Source: Shewanella atlantica
GTDB lineage: Bacteria; Pseudomonadota; Gammaproteobacteria; Enterobacterales; Shewanellaceae
Assembly: GCF_003966265.1 (NCBI RefSeq)
Contig: NZ_RXNV01000001.1
Coordinates: 124,001 to 188,000 of the forward strand
DNA length: 64,000 bases
Direction of reading: 5' to 3'
Both the position numbers and the translations under genes were made by a program. The notes beneath the pieces are model-generated. The model was not told the DNA's origin and did not search any database. It worked only from the letters and a program-made list of their open reading frames with translations. This document shows positions 19,006 through 28,311 of this stretch, piece by piece; the first letter of the stretch is position 1, and each line of letters starts with the position of its first letter.

Positions 19006-19717
19006 CTGTTCTCCTCCAGTTACCGGGTATGGCCTGCCAAAGCGCATAGGTATAAGGTGCACACAGCCCCTTGAGTATCTTATCCGGGGTCGTTTTTTCC
19101 ACTAATCGCCCCTCTTTTAACACCAAGATATCATCGGCCACCGTCAACAGGTGCTTAAGGTTATGGCTGATCACCAGTATCCCCCGGCGCTCCTCGGATG
19201 CAAGCCTTGCCAGATACTCATAGAGTTCAGTCGCGCTGGAAGTATCCAAGCCACAACAGGGTTCATCGGCAACAACAAAGTCAGTCTGCTGCCAGGTAGC
19301 TTGGGCCAACAGTGCCTTTTTCGCCATCCCTCCGGAGAGCTGATGGGGGTAACAGGCGGCGATCTTGCGGCTAATATTCACTGTCTGTAACTGAGAAACT
19401 CTATTATCCGCCCCCGGAGATATACGCCTCATTAACTGTGAGATAACCCTGCGCAGCGGGTCCAGCACACTTGCCGACTGCGCCGACATGGCGACCCGTT
19501 GACCTTGGGGTAAACTCACCTCCCCCGAAAGCGTGAATCCCCGCGGTACACTCCCGAGCAGAGCTTGCGCTAACAGACTTTTACCACTGCCACTGGCACC
19601 GATAACTCCGGTTAATTGACCCGCAGTCAGCTCGAAACTCAGTGGTGACAGTAAATTCATCTCTTTCGAGTAGATCGATAACTCATTAACCTTAAGCAAA
19701 CTCACCTCCCGACACAT
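18989..19717 (-). CDS. nikD: Nik-type ABC transporter, ATPase subunit 1
   Basis: A 242-residue ABC ATPase with Walker A GASGSGKS, signature LSGGM and Walker B VVADEP. It pairs with the following ATPase to power the two permeases. The called ATG (19717) overlaps the end of nikC by 26 bases; a TTG at 19699 directly behind GGGAGGTGAG is an alternative start. Translational coupling through the cluster is evident. Substrate is inferred from context as for nikE. Confidence 0.75.
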   Translation of the reverse strand: MCREVSLLKVNELSIYSKEMNLLSPLSFELTAGQLTGVIGASGSGKSLLAQALLGSVPRGFTLSGEVSLPQGQRVAMSAQSASVLDPLRRVISQLMRRISPGADNRVSQLQTVNISRKIAACYPHQLSGGMAKKALLAQATWQQTDFVVADEPCCGLDTSSATELYEYLARLASEERRGILVISHNLKHLLTVADDILVLKEGRLVEKTTPDKILKGLCAPYTYALWQAIPGNWRRTDAAVA

Positions 19718-20522
19718 GGGTTTGAGGGCCTCTACGCAGCGCTGTAATTAACGCATTGGCGATATAAGATAAGATAAGCAGGCTGATTAACAATAATCCC
19801 CCCGGGCATAAGGCTAACCACCAATGCCCGGTAAGAAGATATTGACTAGCCTGGGATAGCAAAGCCCCCATAGAAGGGTTTACCGGATCGAGACCGAAGC
19901 CTAAAAAGGTCAGCGCTGCCATATGAGTTAATGCATGGGGAAACAGTAACACGCCCCCCACCAACCACTGCGGAATAACATGGGGCAACATGTGACGCCT
20001 TATCACCGTCAAGGGGGATTGACCGAACTGTTTCGCCAATTGAAAATAGGGAGCGTTGGCAATGGCCTGCATCTCGAAACGCAGCAGCCTAGTCAGTCTG
20101 GGCCAGTGGCTCAAGGCTATGGCCATGATTAAGCCATGTTGTGCTCCTCCAAAGGCCAACGCCAGAAGGATCAGCAACAGGAGATGTGGCAAAGACATAA
20201 ACACATCCACCAACAGATCCACACACCAACGAGCGGCGCAGTTGACCTGAGCGAGCATGGCTAGCAGCAAGGCGATAGAGCAACTTAACGCCACAGCAAG
20301 CCCTCCGGTATAGAAGCTGGCCAGCAATGCCTTAAGGCTACGACTGAAGAGATCTCGTCCTAGCCAGTCGGTACCAAACAGGTGATTGAGTGACGGCGGC
20401 AAGTTTTTATCAAGCAGAGAGAGTTCAGCTCCCGAAGATGGCCACAAACCAGCCAAAACAATCAAGGCTAACAGGCACAGTGACAGAGTAAGAACTGTTG
20501 GCTGAGCAAAGGCTTTTCTCAT
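19692..20522 (-). CDS. nikC: Nik-type ABC transporter, permease 2
   Basis: A 276-residue inner-membrane permease of the DppC/NikC type. The N-terminal segment LTLSLCLLALIVLAGLWP precedes the characteristic FGTDWLGRDLFSRSL motif. Further membrane segments follow, with the ATPase-contacting EAA-like region near LAKQFGQSPLTVIRRHMLP. It overlaps nikB by four bases and nikD by 26. It should form a heterodimeric pore with NikB. Confidence 0.8.
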   Translation of the reverse strand: MRKAFAQPTVLTLSLCLLALIVLAGLWPSSGAELSLLDKNLPPSLNHLFGTDWLGRDLFSRSLKALLASFYTGGLAVALSCSIALLLAMLAQVNCAARWCVDLLVDVFMSLPHLLLLILLALAFGGAQHGLIMAIALSHWPRLTRLLRFEMQAIANAPYFQLAKQFGQSPLTVIRRHMLPHVIPQWLVGGVLLFPHALTHMAALTFLGFGLDPVNPSMGALLSQASQYLLTGHWWLALCPGGLLLISLLILSYIANALITALRRGPQTHVSGGEFA

Positions 20523-21511
20523 CTTTTATCTCCGGCCAACAGAGACTTAGAGAGGCCGTTAGCACTCAGGTTACCAACGAAGACTAAAATCGCCGATATC
20601 AAGGTGCAGCCCATCAACAACGCCGTATCATTGGCCAGGCCGGCTTTCACCAGCGTCGAACCTAATCCGGGGAAATTAAACACCGTCTCGGCCAGAATAG
20701 AGCCACCAAATAACTCGGCAAAACCGGCAAAGTGCAGCACGATGGCAGGCAATAAACTGTTTTTGATCACGTGATAACTCAATACTGAGGCTTTGCTGTC
20801 CCCATGAAGCCGTGAATATTCCACAAAATCACTATCGAGCACATCGATCACTTTTTCCCGTGTATGCAGCACAATCGGTGCCATATGCACAAGAGCCAAG
20901 GTCAATACCGGAAGTAGGAGATGATAAGCCATGCTCAACAGGCTTTGTTCGCTAAACTGCATCCCGAGAGGCGCTGCGCAGCACACAGGCGTCAAACTCA
21001 ATGCCACAGAAAATAAGCTGATTAATAGCATGCCTAACCAAAATGAGGGGATACACGCCACTAACCAGGCACAGTTACGGATAATTTTATCGAGCCAACG
21101 CCCCTGGTAGAAGCCAGCCAACAGCCCTAATGCATAGCCAAAGATCAATGAAGCAAGCCAACTCAAGCCGATAAGCAACAAAGAGATAGGAAGGCGTTCC
21201 TTAATAATATCGAACACACTCTGTTGATAGAGAGGTGAAAATCCCAAGTTTCCCTGGACAAGCTCACACAACCAATGCCACATGCGTTGAGCCACAGATT
21301 GATCCAGGCCTAACGAGGAGACTAACGCCGCCTTCTGCTCAACGGAGATCCCGAAAAGGTTACCATTCAAATAGCTATTTATGGGATCCAGCGGTGACCA
21401 TGCCAGTAGCAGATAGGCTAAGAGGATAACTAACACCAGCTGCAATGCCAATCTTAAGCCTGTCGCCAGCATTGATGGATACCTGATGGAAAATGGGGAG
21501 CTTACTGACAT
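20519..21511 (-). CDS. nikB: Nik-type ABC transporter, permease 1
   Basis: A 330-residue inner-membrane permease of the DppB/NikB type, with an N-terminal membrane segment (about 15-37) and five more in the C-terminal two thirds. The EAA-like region EYSRLHGDSKASVLSYHVIKN precedes the last two segments. The gene overlaps nikA by 10 bases and nikC by four. The family covers dipeptide, oligopeptide and nickel transporters; nearby nikR favours nickel. Confidence 0.8.
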   Translation of the reverse strand: MSVSSPFSIRYPSMLATGLRLALQLVLVILLAYLLLAWSPLDPINSYLNGNLFGISVEQKAALVSSLGLDQSVAQRMWHWLCELVQGNLGFSPLYQQSVFDIIKERLPISLLLIGLSWLASLIFGYALGLLAGFYQGRWLDKIIRNCAWLVACIPSFWLGMLLISLFSVALSLTPVCCAAPLGMQFSEQSLLSMAYHLLLPVLTLALVHMAPIVLHTREKVIDVLDSDFVEYSRLHGDSKASVLSYHVIKNSLLPAIVLHFAGFAELFGGSILAETVFNFPGLGSTLVKAGLANDTALLMGCTLISAILVFVGNLSANGLSKSLLAGDKR

Positions 21512-23040
21512 GTCCAGCGCCAGTCACTGATGTTATTGGCGAGTGGCCACCCATGACCGTGGGGCTCAATTCCTGGATGACCGAGATCCAGACAGCGGTT
21601 TGCGGCATACAGATGGCGAAGGTTCACCAACCAGGTCCAGGGGAGATCCTGACGGATAAGTTCCTGAGCCTGTCGCCAATACGGCAGTGACTCCTCCCAG
21701 GAGGCTGCGTGCCGGGCACCGTCGAGAACGGCATCTAACTCGGCATTAGCGTAATAACCCGCGTTGTAATAGTCCCGCCCCCGATATTGACTGTGATGCA
21801 CAAATCTCACTTCACTGGCCGAATGGCTACCGAAGCCAAATAACACAGGTTGGTTATGCATATGCTTATAGATGTTCTCCCAACTGTCACCTTTCGGGCG
21901 TATCTCAATACCTAAGGGCTTAACCATCTGCGCTACCGTTAAGGCCAGCTGTTCGCGAATACTGTCACCGGCAAGGTAGTAGAGTGTCATGCTCGCCCTA
22001 AGTCCCTGCTTTTGACGTACGCTATCGATAAGCTTCCAGCCTGATTGCTCCAGTAGTGCTATCGCCTCAGTCAGCTGCTTGTCATGAGGCTTCTGTATAG
22101 GGATCTCAGCTGGCCCCCAGGGTAAACCGTCGGCAATTGAATATGCCACTGTTGCGTGACCATCGAGCAACTGATCCACGAGAACATCGCGATCTATCAC
22201 CTTATCTATGGCCTGACGGATAGCCAGCTGGGCTGTGACATCATTTCCTATATCAGCCGTTTGAACATTCTGCATGGGCCAGGAGATCCCACGGTTATCA
22301 ACCGACTCTATGCTCCAGAGTTTAAAGCCGGCAGGCAAAGCTTGAGCGTAGCGCGGCGCTATAGCCGCCAGATCCAGTTGGCCGGCCACTAAGCGCGAAT
22401 ATCGGCTGTCCTCATCGCTAAATACTATGAGTAGTTTTTCAAAAAATGGCTTCTGTCCGTAATAATAGGGATTTACTTTAACAATTAACTGTTGCCCCCT
22501 ATCCCAACGTACCAGTTCAAATGGCCCGGTGCCAACCGGCATTTGACCATAACCTGAATTATAAGAGTGAGCGGGTACGATTCCCAGATTAATAAAATTG
22601 TCAATAAAGTTAATGTCTGGATTTTTTAATTCAAATGATAGTGAATCATTGGAGGTAATAATGACTTTAGACAAGTTAGTTAAGTCATGAACAGTTGCAG
22701 CACCTTTTGCAGTGTCGAATGTGAATTTAATATCTTCAGCCGTTAACTGAGTTCCATCACTAAATAACACTCCATCTCTTAATTTAATATCCCAGTTCAA
22801 TTTATCTTTAGATAAAGTCCAGGATAAAGCTAAATCAGGGGCTAATTCTAATTTACTACCCCGTTTTATTAGCGAAGACTGAAATAGAGGGTCATTATAC
22901 TTACCCCAACCATAAATCGGGTCAAATCCACTATCCGGTTCGGCGCCTAAAGCTATGGTTAATGTATTAGGCTGAGCACTAGCTGAATTAACAAAAACTA
23001 AAGTATAAAACAGACTGATAATAACAAGTAATGTTCTCAC
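21502..23040 (-). CDS. nikA: Periplasmic substrate-binding protein of the nickel/peptide family
   Basis: A 512-residue family 5 extracellular binding protein with a cleavable signal peptide ending near ASA (residues 20-22). The segment LAPDLALSWTLSKDK followed by LRDGVLFSDGTQLTAEDIKFTF is the family hallmark. It is the first gene of the minus-strand ABC cluster and is divergent from nikR across a 196-base gap. NikA proteins bind nickel as a histidine or other chelate; the ligand residues cannot be confirmed by eye. Its distal part is more AT-rich near the start codon than the rest of the operon. Confidence 0.78.
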   Translation of the reverse strand: MRTLLVIISLFYTLVFVNSASAQPNTLTIALGAEPDSGFDPIYGWGKYNDPLFQSSLIKRGSKLELAPDLALSWTLSKDKLNWDIKLRDGVLFSDGTQLTAEDIKFTFDTAKGAATVHDLTNLSKVIITSNDSLSFELKNPDINFIDNFINLGIVPAHSYNSGYGQMPVGTGPFELVRWDRGQQLIVKVNPYYYGQKPFFEKLLIVFSDEDSRYSRLVAGQLDLAAIAPRYAQALPAGFKLWSIESVDNRGISWPMQNVQTADIGNDVTAQLAIRQAIDKVIDRDVLVDQLLDGHATVAYSIADGLPWGPAEIPIQKPHDKQLTEAIALLEQSGWKLIDSVRQKQGLRASMTLYYLAGDSIREQLALTVAQMVKPLGIEIRPKGDSWENIYKHMHNQPVLFGFGSHSASEVRFVHHSQYRGRDYYNAGYYANAELDAVLDGARHAASWEESLPYWRQAQELIRQDLPWTWLVNLRHLYAANRCLDLGHPGIEPHGHGWPLANNISDWRWTCQ

Positions 23041-23183
23041 CTATGATGCTCACCTTTGAAAAACGATGAGTAATACTACTTTCAGATTCGTAACACCACA
23101 ACTGTTCAACTCCTCTTAAGGACTTATTTATCAAGATAAAACGAGCATACTTGACAGAGATCACAGTTCAATTAATGCATTGG

Positions 23184-23228
23184 TACAATATGTATAGGAT
23201 ACTAGCTCTACATTAGCATTTAAGTATC
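23184..23228 (+). promoter_or_regulatory. Candidate nikR promoter and NikR operator
   Basis: TACAAT (23184-23189) could be a -10 element. Just behind it GATACT (23198-23203) and AGTATC (23223-23228) form an inverted repeat with a 19-base spacer, ending eight bases before the nikR ATG. Paired half-sites with a long spacer are the style of NikR operators, but the sequence differs from the E. coli GTATGA-N16-TCATAC form. A CRP/FNR-like CTTGA-N6-TCACA lies at 23150-23165. Confidence 0.35.
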
Positions 23229-23236
23229 TATCGATT

Positions 23237-23647
23237 ATGTCCGACGAAACTATTCGCTTTACCGTATCCCTGCCAGAGTCATTGTTTAAAGAGATTGAGT
23301 TAGATCAACAAGAGCGTGGTTACCAGTCTCGATCCGAGTATATCCGGGATCTGTTCAGAGATCGGATCGTCGATAAACAGTGGAATATCAGCAAGGAAGA
23401 TGTAGTTGGCGTACTCACCTTAGTGTTCGATCACCACCAACGCGGACTGTCAGAGAAACTCATCGAGATCCAGCATAATCATCTGGTGCATGTACTTTGC
23501 AGCACACATGTACATGTGGATCACCATAACTGTTTAGAGACCATCATCATCAAGGGCCAGGCATCTGAGGTCAACTTGCTGGTTAACCAAATCTCCGCGC
23601 TTAAGGGAGTCAAGGTTGCTCGTCTAAGCCGAGCCGGAATTGTATAA
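23237..23647 (+). CDS. nikR: NikR, nickel-responsive ribbon-helix-helix repressor
   Basis: A 136-residue regulator. The N-terminal ribbon-helix-helix (IRFTVSLPESLFKEI..., residues 6-45) binds DNA, and the C-terminal ACT-like domain binds nickel. The four high-affinity nickel ligands of E. coli NikR are conserved in spacing: H80, H91, H93 and C99 (in HVHVDHHNC). With nickel bound it should repress uptake genes. It lies between the divergent ABC cluster and a TonB-dependent receptor, both plausible targets. A terminator follows, so the receptor likely has its own promoter. Confidence 0.92.
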   Translation: MSDETIRFTVSLPESLFKEIELDQQERGYQSRSEYIRDLFRDRIVDKQWNISKEDVVGVLTLVFDHHQRGLSEKLIEIQHNHLVHVLCSTHVHVDHHNCLETIIIKGQASEVNLLVNQISALKGVKVARLSRAGIV

Positions 23648-23680
23648 GCCATTATTACTTCCTGAATAAGCTTATGCTAA

Positions 23681-23716
23681 AGGTGGCACTTATTTATATA
23701 GTGCCGCCTTTTATTT
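23681..23716 (+). terminator. Rho-independent terminator of nikR
   Basis: GGTGGCACT (23682-23690) pairs with AGTGCCGCC (23700-23708, one G-U), followed by a T-rich run. Confidence 0.8.
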
Positions 23717-23872
23717 TATTTACACCACCCCAGTAATACTTTTGTAATTTTTTTCACATCAAACGTCTCAATAATGATCTGGCGCAATTTTGTCACCATT
23801 AAAATATCTATAATCCGCAAGAAAAATATTATCAAACTGCATCCAACGTACAAACAGATTAAAGGGATTATA

Positions 23873-25792
23873 ATGTCTAAATTAAAAATCAGTTATGCAA
23901 TAACTCTACTCTTATTATCTAACTATGTTATTGCCGATGATGAAATAGAAAGAATATCGGTTCATGGAATTGAATATCAAACAGAAGGGACTTATAACAA
24001 TGTCGCTCTTGGTAGTGACGTGACAATTATAAGTCAGGAGATGATTGTTCAAGCCGGTAGTGTCGACATTAATAAGATTTTAACTCAGTTTGTACCAGGG
24101 CTTTTTGCTAATGGCCGGGCGGGTCGTCACACCGATACCGATTACTCTTTGCAGGGCAGCCGTCCGAAAGATATTCTCTGGCTGATTGATGGTAACAGGC
24201 TAAACAACCGTCTCTATGGATCGACCTATACAGACACGATAAACCCCATGATGATCGAGCGTATTGAGGTTATCAAAGGGGGACAAGCAGCCATCTACGG
24301 ATCCGATGCCATCGCAGGTGTTATCAACATTATAACTAAGCAATACCAAGGCCATGATCAGGGAGAGATCTCTTTATCTGCAGATTCATTGCCAAGCTAT
24401 GATGCCGGCGGCTTCGTCAATGCTGAAGTAGGCGACTTTCAATACACCATCAGCGCGAGTACCAGTCAATCTGAAGGATATCAACTCTGGGCCGATGAAG
24501 AGTACTCACCGACAGCCGCGTTAGATAAAGAGCGTGGCTATCAGATGAATAACTTCAGCGGAAAACTTCGCTGGCAGCCCAACGAAAATAATAGTGTCAG
24601 CATATTTACCCAACTTAACAAGGGAAAGCTAGAGCGTCCGCTGGCTTACAATGCAATCTTAAGCGAGAACGACAGAGAGCAGCAACTCTCCTACCTCGAC
24701 TGGCAATATCAAGCCAGTGAACACCTGCTGCTACAAACCAAGGTTCATTATCAAGAGTGGGACTCTCATTACAGTGAAATAACTAAGGATAAACAAGGAA
24801 ATACAGAAGTTGCATATTGGAATTCATACTGGGGTTTTACCGACATGGGAGCAACAATATCGGCAAATTACCTTACCGATACAGGATCGCAGCTCCTCAC
24901 GGGTGTTGAGTTTCAGCAGTATGATGGCGCCGATGAGGTGATGGAATTTGTCGCTGAAAAAGACGACAACTATGCTGCATTTATCCAATACCAGCCGACA
25001 TTAAATGCACTGCCCGATACAGCTCTCTCCCTGGGTGCAAGATTCAACCGAATTTCAAACAGTGACCAACACTGGGTAGGCTCATTAGGTATTACCCATG
25101 TGTTGAACCAACAATGGCAGCTGAGAGGGTCTATCGCTAATGGGTACCGCCAACCCACGGCTGAAGAGTCACAATCGCAAGTCGGCACCTTAGGTAATCC
25201 GGAACTCGAATCTGAAACGAGTAAGAACATTAACCTGGGAGTCACCTTTCAGGGAGAAACCCATATCACTTTCGATGCTTTTTGGCGGAATATCGATAAC
25301 CTGATTGAAGCTACCGATCTCGGCAATGCGGTCTGGCAATACAATAATGTGGCAGGAGATGTCACCAGCTTTGGCGCAGATTTTCATCTTGTCACTAACT
25401 TTACCGAAAATCTGGAGTTTGAATTTAGTGCGGGCTATGCCAATGCAGAGCGCCAGGATACCGGTGAGCAGATCTCACGAGTACCTGAGTTCACCGGATT
25501 TAGTATGCTTAATTATCACACATCAGATGAACTTAACTTCTGGCTCAGCGGAAAGTATGTAGGGAAATTCCTGGATTACGGGCTAACCGCTGGCGACTAT
25601 GTTATCGCGAGTCTGGGTGCCCAATATTGGTTAACCTCAGATCTTAATCAGCAAATCTCATTCACCATAGATAACCTTTTCGATAGTGAAGTGACTCAGA
25701 GTATCTTCAAGCACGGCCACCGCGCCGAGTACCCTATCGCATCACAGGGTGCCCCCCGCACACTACAGGTTCAATATCGCTATCTGTTCTAG
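23873..25792 (+). CDS. TonB-dependent outer-membrane receptor, probable nickel-chelate receptor
   Basis: A 639-residue TonB-dependent receptor. A signal peptide ends near residue 20. A TonB-box-like segment EIERISVHG follows. The plug domain contains LQGSRPKDILWLIDGNR and IERIEVIKGGQAAIYGSDAIAGVINIITK. The C-terminal barrel ends with the aromatic residue after VQYRYL. The ATG at 23873 is chosen for AAAGGG upstream and the signal peptide; an earlier in-frame ATG (23774) would add 33 residues. A TATAAT lies at 23809-23814. Adjacency to nikR and the Nik-type ABC operon suggests a nickel complex as substrate; cobalamin, heme or siderophore receptors share this fold. Confidence 0.85.
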   Translation: MSKLKISYAITLLLLSNYVIADDEIERISVHGIEYQTEGTYNNVALGSDVTIISQEMIVQAGSVDINKILTQFVPGLFANGRAGRHTDTDYSLQGSRPKDILWLIDGNRLNNRLYGSTYTDTINPMMIERIEVIKGGQAAIYGSDAIAGVINIITKQYQGHDQGEISLSADSLPSYDAGGFVNAEVGDFQYTISASTSQSEGYQLWADEEYSPTAALDKERGYQMNNFSGKLRWQPNENNSVSIFTQLNKGKLERPLAYNAILSENDREQQLSYLDWQYQASEHLLLQTKVHYQEWDSHYSEITKDKQGNTEVAYWNSYWGFTDMGATISANYLTDTGSQLLTGVEFQQYDGADEVMEFVAEKDDNYAAFIQYQPTLNALPDTALSLGARFNRISNSDQHWVGSLGITHVLNQQWQLRGSIANGYRQPTAEESQSQVGTLGNPELESETSKNINLGVTFQGETHITFDAFWRNIDNLIEATDLGNAVWQYNNVAGDVTSFGADFHLVTNFTENLEFEFSAGYANAERQDTGEQISRVPEFTGFSMLNYHTSDELNFWLSGKYVGKFLDYGLTAGDYVIASLGAQYWLTSDLNQQISFTIDNLFDSEVTQSIFKHGHRAEYPIASQGAPRTLQVQYRYLF

Positions 25793-25803
25793 TTCCATTT
25801 CAG

Positions 25804-25827
25804 GCCTTGCCGGGTAACCGGCAGGGC
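25804..25827 (+). other. 10-bp hairpin with GTAA tetraloop after the receptor gene
   Basis: GCCTTGCCGG and CCGGCAGGGC pair around GTAA, 12 bases after the receptor stop. No U-tract follows; it may protect the mRNA 3' end or assist termination. Confidence 0.5.
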
Positions 25828-25959
25828 AAACAGACCTGAACCTGCCAGGACTCGATTAGGGGGATCTGTTTATTGCACCGATTGCTATTAGTGCAGCACT
25901 CCCTTACCCATAACAAATTTTTCATTACCAAGATTCGCTATCTTTGTATGAGATTTGTT

Positions 25960-25987
25960 TTTGTTTTGTATCGATTGCCCCTATAAT
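25960..25987 (+). promoter_or_regulatory. Probable promoter of the S9 peptidase gene
   Basis: A perfect -10 TATAAT (25982-25987) is preceded by a T/G-rich -35 region (TTTGTT near 25960). It lies about 60 bases before the ATG at 26046. Confidence 0.45.
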
Positions 25988-26045
25988 CCCCGACCAGATC
26001 AAGATGACCACATTAAAAATAAAGATAACTGGAGTCATTATTTAA

Positions 26046-28118
26046 ATGAACAAGATAAAACATGCCAAACATGCTTTAGCTATTGCCGTCGGCCTGCTGA
26101 GCTTTTCGGCTTCAGCAAGCGAAGCTATAACGGCTGAAGAGTTGGCAACCTTGCAACAGGTGGCTCAGGTACAAGTCAGCCCTGACGGTGACAGCGTAGC
26201 ATTTACCCGTTCGGTGCCGAGAAAACTTTATCAGGACAAAGATGGCTTGAATTGGGGCGAGCTATATATTGTCGACGATAAAGGCGTTGAGCGTCCTTAC
26301 ATCACTGGCGAAGTGAATATCAAACAGATCCAATGGTCAAACGACGGTACTTTGATCTATTTTCTTGCCAAGATGGGTGATGATGAATTCGTCAACCTAT
26401 ATCAGATCCCATTCAATGGCGGCCAGGCCCTTAAGACCATGGCGCTCGATGGTACCGATATCGGACACTTCTCTCTGAGTGAAAATAATAAGCAGATCGC
26501 TCTTTTGGCCATGCCAGCCAAAGAGAAGTCTGAGAAGAAACTTAAGGAGCTGGGTTTTAAGGCTGAGATCTACGAGGAAAACTTAAAAAACAAACAACTG
26601 TTTGTTGTCGACCTCGCCATTACCGACAAGCCGCTAAAACCAAAGGCATGGGAGATAGAAGATTATGTCTCGGACATGCATTGGTCTCCTAAGGGAGAAA
26701 CGCTGTTAATCAAGACTCAACCAACGGCTCTGATCGACGATAAGTACATGAAATCTAAGTGGCAGATAGTCGATATCGCCACTCAAAAAACCGTAACGAC
26801 CTTTATTACCGAAGGAAAGTTAGGCGCAGCCGAGTTTTCCCATGACGGTAAATATATCGCCATTCATGGCGCCGAAGATAAGCACGACCCGGCAACGGGA
26901 CGTCTGTTTATGGGCAATGTTAAAACCGGTGAAGTGACCGATTGGTTGCCAGAGTTCAAGGGCCATGTAGCCGATTTTGAGTGGGCTAACGATGAAAACA
27001 CGCTGTATTTAATCGCGAATGTAGATACTCAGTCGGTAGTCACCACCATCAAGCCCGGTAAAACAAAATACAAAGAGGTAGTTAAGGGCGGTAAATTCAT
27101 CGCCGGCAAACTGAGTATCTCAGATTCCGATGCAACGGTTGTCTTAAAGGGCAATACTGCCGAGCATCCAAACGAAGTGTTTATGCTGCGTGGCAATAAA
27201 CATAAGCAGACTCGTCTTACCCACTCAAATGCCTGGTTAGGCGATAAGCGTTTTGCAAAACAAGAGTCTATTGAGTTCAAGGCGCGTGATGGTGTAGATA
27301 TCGGTGGTGTATTGATCTACCCATTGGATCACAAGGAAGGCCAACGTTACCCTCTTATCATGTCGGTACACGGCGGTCCAGAGAGCCATGACAAAGATGG
27401 TTGGGTCACCAACTACTCGCGTCCGGGTCAGATGGCGGCCGCTCAAGGCTATGCCGTCTTCTATCCCAACTATCGCGGCAGTACAGGTAAAGGAGTCGAC
27501 TATTCTAAACTTGGACAAAACGATTATGCGGGTAAAGAGTTCGATGATTTAGTGGACTTTAAAGAGCACTTAGTCGAAATGGGCTTAGTCGATAGCAAGA
27601 AAGTGGGTATTACCGGCGGCTCTTACGGCGGTTATGCTTCGGCATGGGCAGCAACAAAACTGACCAAGCATTTCGCCGCAAGTGTGATGTTTGTAGGTGT
27701 GACAAATCAGCTTTCAAAGTTTGGTACTACAGATATCTCTAACGAGATGCACTTAGTACATGCCCGTTCATATCCTTGGGACAAGTGGCAGTGGTACCTT
27801 GAGCGCAGTCCTATCTACTGGGCGGGTCAATCAGAAACACCACTGCTTATCATGCATGGTAAAGATGATCCCCGCGTTCATCCGGCTCAATCTATGGAGC
27901 TGTACCGTTACATGAAAGTTCAGGGGAAAGATGTACGTCTGGTTTATTACCCGGGTGAAGGTCACGGTAACAAGAAAGTCGCCGCTCAGTATGATTACAA
28001 CCTGCGACTGATGCGCTGGATGGATCACTACCTGAAAAATGATGGTAAAGAGATGCCTGACTACAAGCTTGATCATGAAGCCAGATTAGAGCAGATCACC
28101 AAGGCTGACGCAGAGTAA
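26046..28118 (+). CDS. S9 family (prolyl oligopeptidase / acylaminoacyl-type) peptidase
   Basis: A 690-residue exported serine peptidase. The signal peptide ends near ASA (about residue 24). A beta-propeller region (about 35-400) is followed by the alpha/beta-hydrolase domain. The catalytic triad is S526 in GGSYGGYA, an Asp at 607/608 in GKDDPRVH, and H640 in GEGHGNK. SVHGGPE forms the oxyanion region. Members of this group cleave short peptides in the periplasm or extracellularly. It is a single-gene unit with its own promoter and terminator. Confidence 0.9.
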   Translation: MNKIKHAKHALAIAVGLLSFSASASEAITAEELATLQQVAQVQVSPDGDSVAFTRSVPRKLYQDKDGLNWGELYIVDDKGVERPYITGEVNIKQIQWSNDGTLIYFLAKMGDDEFVNLYQIPFNGGQALKTMALDGTDIGHFSLSENNKQIALLAMPAKEKSEKKLKELGFKAEIYEENLKNKQLFVVDLAITDKPLKPKAWEIEDYVSDMHWSPKGETLLIKTQPTALIDDKYMKSKWQIVDIATQKTVTTFITEGKLGAAEFSHDGKYIAIHGAEDKHDPATGRLFMGNVKTGEVTDWLPEFKGHVADFEWANDENTLYLIANVDTQSVVTTIKPGKTKYKEVVKGGKFIAGKLSISDSDATVVLKGNTAEHPNEVFMLRGNKHKQTRLTHSNAWLGDKRFAKQESIEFKARDGVDIGGVLIYPLDHKEGQRYPLIMSVHGGPESHDKDGWVTNYSRPGQMAAAQGYAVFYPNYRGSTGKGVDYSKLGQNDYAGKEFDDLVDFKEHLVEMGLVDSKKVGITGGSYGGYASAWAATKLTKHFAASVMFVGVTNQLSKFGTTDISNEMHLVHARSYPWDKWQWYLERSPIYWAGQSETPLLIMHGKDDPRVHPAQSMELYRYMKVQGKDVRLVYYPGEGHGNKKVAAQYDYNLRLMRWMDHYLKNDGKEMPDYKLDHEARLEQITKADAE

Positions 28119-28144
28119 TACCGCTAGAGAGTCACAATGTTGTT

Positions 28145-28180
28145 AAGGCCTGATAGTTTTGCCGCTTTCAGGCCTTTTTA
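28145..28180 (+). terminator. Rho-independent terminator of the S9 peptidase gene
   Basis: AAGGCCTGA (28145-28153) pairs with TCAGGCCTT (28168-28176), followed by T-rich sequence. Confidence 0.8.
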
Positions 28181-28311
28181 TTTTAAACCAATAGCATTCA
28201 ATTCAAGGCTTTGACCTTTCCCCTTATCTGCCCTTCACTTGCTAAAACTCAAAATGCCGCTTATGCTTTTAACGTCTAAAAAGAGCTTGATAACCCCTTA
28301 AATTTATAAAA

